A stretch of 15,443 nt of DNA from Actinomycetota bacterium (lineage in GTDB: Bacteria > Actinomycetota > Acidimicrobiia > Acidimicrobiales > AC-25), in assembly GCA_005888395.1 (NCBI GenBank), contig VAXF01000078.1, positions 1 to 15,443 of the forward strand, written 5' to 3'. The stretch's first letter is position 1, and every line of letters starts with the position of its first letter. Positions 13,600 to 15,443 of this stretch are shown piece by piece. The position numbers were made by a program, and so were the translations under genes. The notes below the pieces were generated by a model that had not been told where the DNA came from, ran no database searches, and worked only from the letters and a program-made list of their open reading frames with translations.

Positions 13600-13932
13600 C
13601 TAGATCGAGCGCGCGAAGAGGACGGCGGCGATCAGGAGGATCGCCGCCAGCACGATCCAGAGCTCGGGCGGCGTGCGGGTGTCGACGCGGTCGTCCTCCT
13701 CGTCGAAGGCCGACTCGACCTCGTCGGCCATCAGCAGCTCGCGAGCGTCGTCGAGATCGTCCTCGGTGACGTAGACGTGCACGTCACCCATCGGGTACGG
13801 GCCGTCGACGTTGCCGCGCAGCTCGGTGAGGATGCCCTCGGAGCCGAGCCGGGCCGCCACGACCCGGGCGTGAAAGGTGTTGCGCAGGGTGAGCAGGCGC
13901 ACCATGTGAGCTCGGCCGTGAGCCCGGTCCAT
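13600..13932 (-). CDS. DUF2007-type protein with C-terminal membrane anchor
   Basis: A 110-residue protein. Residues about 11-65 (LLTLRNTFHARVVAARLGSEGI, then DVHVYVTEDDLDDARELL) match the small DUF2007 fold, thought to bind a ligand or partner but without a settled role. An acidic linker follows, then a hydrophobic C-terminal segment (about 90-107, ELWIVLAAILLIAAVLF) that should anchor it in the membrane. ATG 13932 is preferred because TAGCGT lies 8 nt upstream on this strand (leaderless type). ATG 13905 would start right at the conserved fold and remains possible. It shares its control region with pafA. Confidence 0.78.
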   Translation of the reverse strand: MDRAHGRAHMVRLLTLRNTFHARVVAARLGSEGILTELRGNVDGPYPMGDVHVYVTEDDLDDARELLMADEVESAFDEEDDRVDTRTPPELWIVLAAILLIAAVLFARSI

Positions 13933-13940
13933 CACCCTGA

Positions 13941-13950
13941 ACGCTACCGT
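13941..13950. promoter_or_regulatory. Symmetric two-way -10 element between DUF2007 gene and pafA
   Basis: The ten bases ACGCTACCGT read ANNNTANNNT. On the plus strand TACCGT (13945-13950) ends 8 nt before pafA ATG 13959. On the minus strand TAGCGT (13946-13941) ends 8 nt before ATG 13932. The two -10 elements share their central TA, so RNA polymerase could fire either way but not both ways at once. Confidence 0.5.
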
Positions 13951-13958
13951 GAGAAGGA

Positions 13959-15317
13959 ATGGACCGACGGATCTTCGGGCTCGAGAACGAGTACGGCGTC
14001 ACCTGCACCCTGCGCGGGCAGCGCAGGCTCAGCCCCGACGAGGTCGCGCGCTATCTGTTCCGCCGGGTGGTCTCGTGGGGACGCAGCAGCAACGTCTTCC
14101 TCGAGAACGGCGCGCGCCTCTACCTCGACGTCGGCTCCCACCCCGAATACGCCACCCCGGAGTGCGACTCGATCTACGACCTGGTGGTGCACGACAAGGC
14201 GGGGGAGCGCATCCTCGAGCACCTGCTCGCGTCGGCCGAGCAGCGCCTCCGGGAAGAGGGCATCCGCGGCGTCATCTATCTGTTCAAGAACAACACCGAC
14301 TCCGCCGGCAACTCGTACGGCTGCCACGAGAACTACCTCACCAGCCGGCGCGACGACTTCGGCCACTACGCCGAGGTGCTCATCCCGTTCTTCGTGTCCC
14401 GGCAGGTCTACGCCGGCGCCGGCAAGGTGCTGCAGACGGCCCGGGGCGCGATGTACTGCATCAGCCAGCGGGCCGAGCACATCTGGGAGGGCGTCTCCAG
14501 CGCCACCACCCGGAGCCGCCCGATCATCAACACCCGCGACGAGCCCCACGCCGACGCCGAGCGCTTCCGCCGTCTCCATGTGATCGTCGGCGACTCCAAC
14601 ATGAGCGAGTACGCCACGTTCCTCAAGGTCGGCGCCACCAGCATTCTGCTGCGCATGCTCGAGGACCCGTCGGTGGTGCTGCGCGACATGACCCTCGAGA
14701 ACCCGATCCGCGCCATCCGCGAGATCAGCCACGACATCGGGTGCACCCGTCGGGTGCGGCTCGCCAACGGGCGAGAGGCGAGCGCGATCGAGATCCAGAG
14801 CGAGTACCTCAACCGGGCGCTGCGCTACGCGGACAGCAAAGGTCTGAGCCCGCTCGAGGAACAGGCGCTGCAGATGTGGGAGCACTGCCTGACCGGGCTC
14901 GAGAAGGACCCGCTCAGCCTCGAGCGCGAATGCGACTGGGTGATCAAGTATCGGCTGCTCGAGGCCTATCGCGAGCGCCACGATCTCTCGCTCACACACC
15001 CGAAGGTCGCGCTGATGGACCTGCAGTACCACGACGTCAACCGGCGTCGTGGGCTCTACTACCGGCTGCAGGAGCGCGGCCTCGTCGACCGGGTCTGCAC
15101 CGACGAGGCCATTGACCACGCCATTGACGAGCCGCCCCAGACGACCCGGGCGAGGTTGCGAGGCGAGTTCATCCGCAAGGCCAAGGAGCGCAAGCGCGAC
15201 TACACCGTCGACTGGGTGCACCTGAAGCTCAACGACCAGGCCCAGCGGACCGTGCTCTGCAAGGACCCGTTCCGGGCGAGAGACGAGCGGGTCGAGAAGC
15301 TCATCGCCTCTCTCTAG
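13959..15317 (+). CDS. pafA: Pup-protein ligase PafA
   Basis: Uses ATP to phosphorylate the C-terminal Glu side chain of deamidated Pup, then forms an isopeptide bond with a substrate lysine. The 452-residue product begins FGLENEYGV, where the two Glu residues bind Mg-ATP. Asp57 in YLDVGSHPEYATPEC is the catalytic base known from the family. NTRDEPHADA and HVIVGDSNMSEYATFLK are shared with Dop; the Dop-loop insert is absent, which identifies it as the ligase. The C-terminal domain (from about 400) contains LRGEFIRKAK and DWVHLKLND. The start is ATG 13959, after a leaderless-type -10 and no Shine-Dalgarno. It is separated from prcA by two minus-strand genes, so it has its own promoter. Confidence 0.97.
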   Translation: MDRRIFGLENEYGVTCTLRGQRRLSPDEVARYLFRRVVSWGRSSNVFLENGARLYLDVGSHPEYATPECDSIYDLVVHDKAGERILEHLLASAEQRLREEGIRGVIYLFKNNTDSAGNSYGCHENYLTSRRDDFGHYAEVLIPFFVSRQVYAGAGKVLQTARGAMYCISQRAEHIWEGVSSATTRSRPIINTRDEPHADAERFRRLHVIVGDSNMSEYATFLKVGATSILLRMLEDPSVVLRDMTLENPIRAIREISHDIGCTRRVRLANGREASAIEIQSEYLNRALRYADSKGLSPLEEQALQMWEHCLTGLEKDPLSLERECDWVIKYRLLEAYRERHDLSLTHPKVALMDLQYHDVNRRRGLYYRLQERGLVDRVCTDEAIDHAIDEPPQTTRARLRGEFIRKAKERKRDYTVDWVHLKLNDQAQRTVLCKDPFRARDERVEKLIASL

Positions 15318-15320
15318 GGC

Positions 15321-15443
15321 TCAGCCGTACATCAGCGACCCCGGCGTGGTGAGCAGCTCACCCGTCTCGAGCCACGTCTTCAGGCCGGAGAGGATCATCG
15401 GCCAGCCGCCGTAGAGCTGGTCGTTCGCGCCCTCACGAAGCTG
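15321..15443 (-). CDS. SRPBCC/AHSA1-like protein, C-terminal end only
   Basis: Forty C-terminal residues and a stop codon are visible, the 5' part lying beyond the right edge. The sequence contains GGWPMILSGLKTWLETGELL, the terminal helix typical of AHSA1/polyketide-cyclase-like SRPBCC proteins, and ends GSLMYG. It is convergent with pafA, with only 3 nt between stops. The function cannot be judged from this fragment. Confidence 0.7.
   Translation of the reverse strand, partial: QLREGANDQLYGGWPMILSGLKTWLETGELLTTPGSLMYG

Noticed and set aside
13944..15221. 425-codon open frame antisense to pafA
   Set aside because: Translation is repetitive Val/Leu/Glu/Ala without motifs, and it would cover the pafA promoter. 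It is the shadow of a conserved gene.
9870..15317. Dop and PafA as a recent duplication or repeat
   Set aside because: They share NTRDEPHADA and HVIVGDSN but differ throughout, and Dop has its own loop. They are ancient paralogues found in all Pup systems.

Overview
This is a GC-rich (roughly 70%) chromosomal window from an actinobacterium. It carries the complete Pup-proteasome locus in the order arc (mpa), dop, pup, prcB, prcA, then two genes on the opposite strand, then pafA. The gene set, the GTG/TTG starts, and the linkage of the Pup-proteasome genes to trmI and a ferredoxin all point to Actinobacteria. The small-membrane-gene run and the TtuB/TtuA pair make me think of the Acidimicrobiia or a near relative, but that placement is inference. 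I see no sign of phage, transposons, CRISPR arrays or RNA genes. This is core chromosome.

Layout. 1-1605 (-): N-terminal part of aminopeptidase N, running off the left edge. 1627-6394 (+): tightly packed genes for a DacB-type penicillin-binding protein, a Lon-N-domain protein, a run of three or four very small mostly membrane proteins (3665-4513), a ubiquitin-like sulfur carrier (TtuB-like), the tRNA thiolase TtuA and the m1A58 tRNA methyltransferase TrmI. 6409-7578 (+): a MarP-type membrane serine protease. A GC-rich hairpin at 7600-7621 separates it from a convergent small ferredoxin (7647-7859, -). A 203-bp divergent control region leads into arc (8063), dop, pup, prcB and prcA, ending at 13146. 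Only 1 nt later, the convergent SRPBCC gene ends; it lies downstream of a DUF2007 gene (13148-13932, -). pafA (13959-15317, +) is divergent from the DUF2007 gene across 26 bp. A SRPBCC/AHSA1-like gene (-) enters from the right edge.

How the genes work together. PafA ligates Pup to protein lysines. Dop first deamidates the C-terminal Gln of Pup (the gene encodes ...GGQ) and also removes Pup. ARC/Mpa unfolds pupylated proteins and docks through its C-terminal GQYL tail on the PrcA7-PrcB14-PrcA7 core, in which PrcB supplies the catalytic Thr. The separate ttuB-ttuA-trmI group acts on the tRNA T-loop. In Thermus, TtuB carries sulfur to TtuA for 2-thiolation at position 54, and TrmI makes m1A58. 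Thermus TtuB is also a ubiquitin-like protein modifier, so this window places a beta-grasp modifier a few kb from Pup.

Most interesting signals: (i) the TtuB-like protein ends GGCC rather than GG, and the Gly-Gly codons double as the Shine-Dalgarno of ttuA; (ii) six genes have a TANNNT hexamer 6-10 nt before the start codon, as expected for leaderless transcripts; (iii) the pafA and DUF2007 -10 elements share their central TA in a symmetric ANNNTANNNT; (iv) the ferredoxin has an Asp at the second cluster-ligand position, as in Pyrococcus ferredoxin; (v) a 31-codon ORF with a strong Shine-Dalgarno is wedged by 4-nt overlaps between two small membrane-protein genes.
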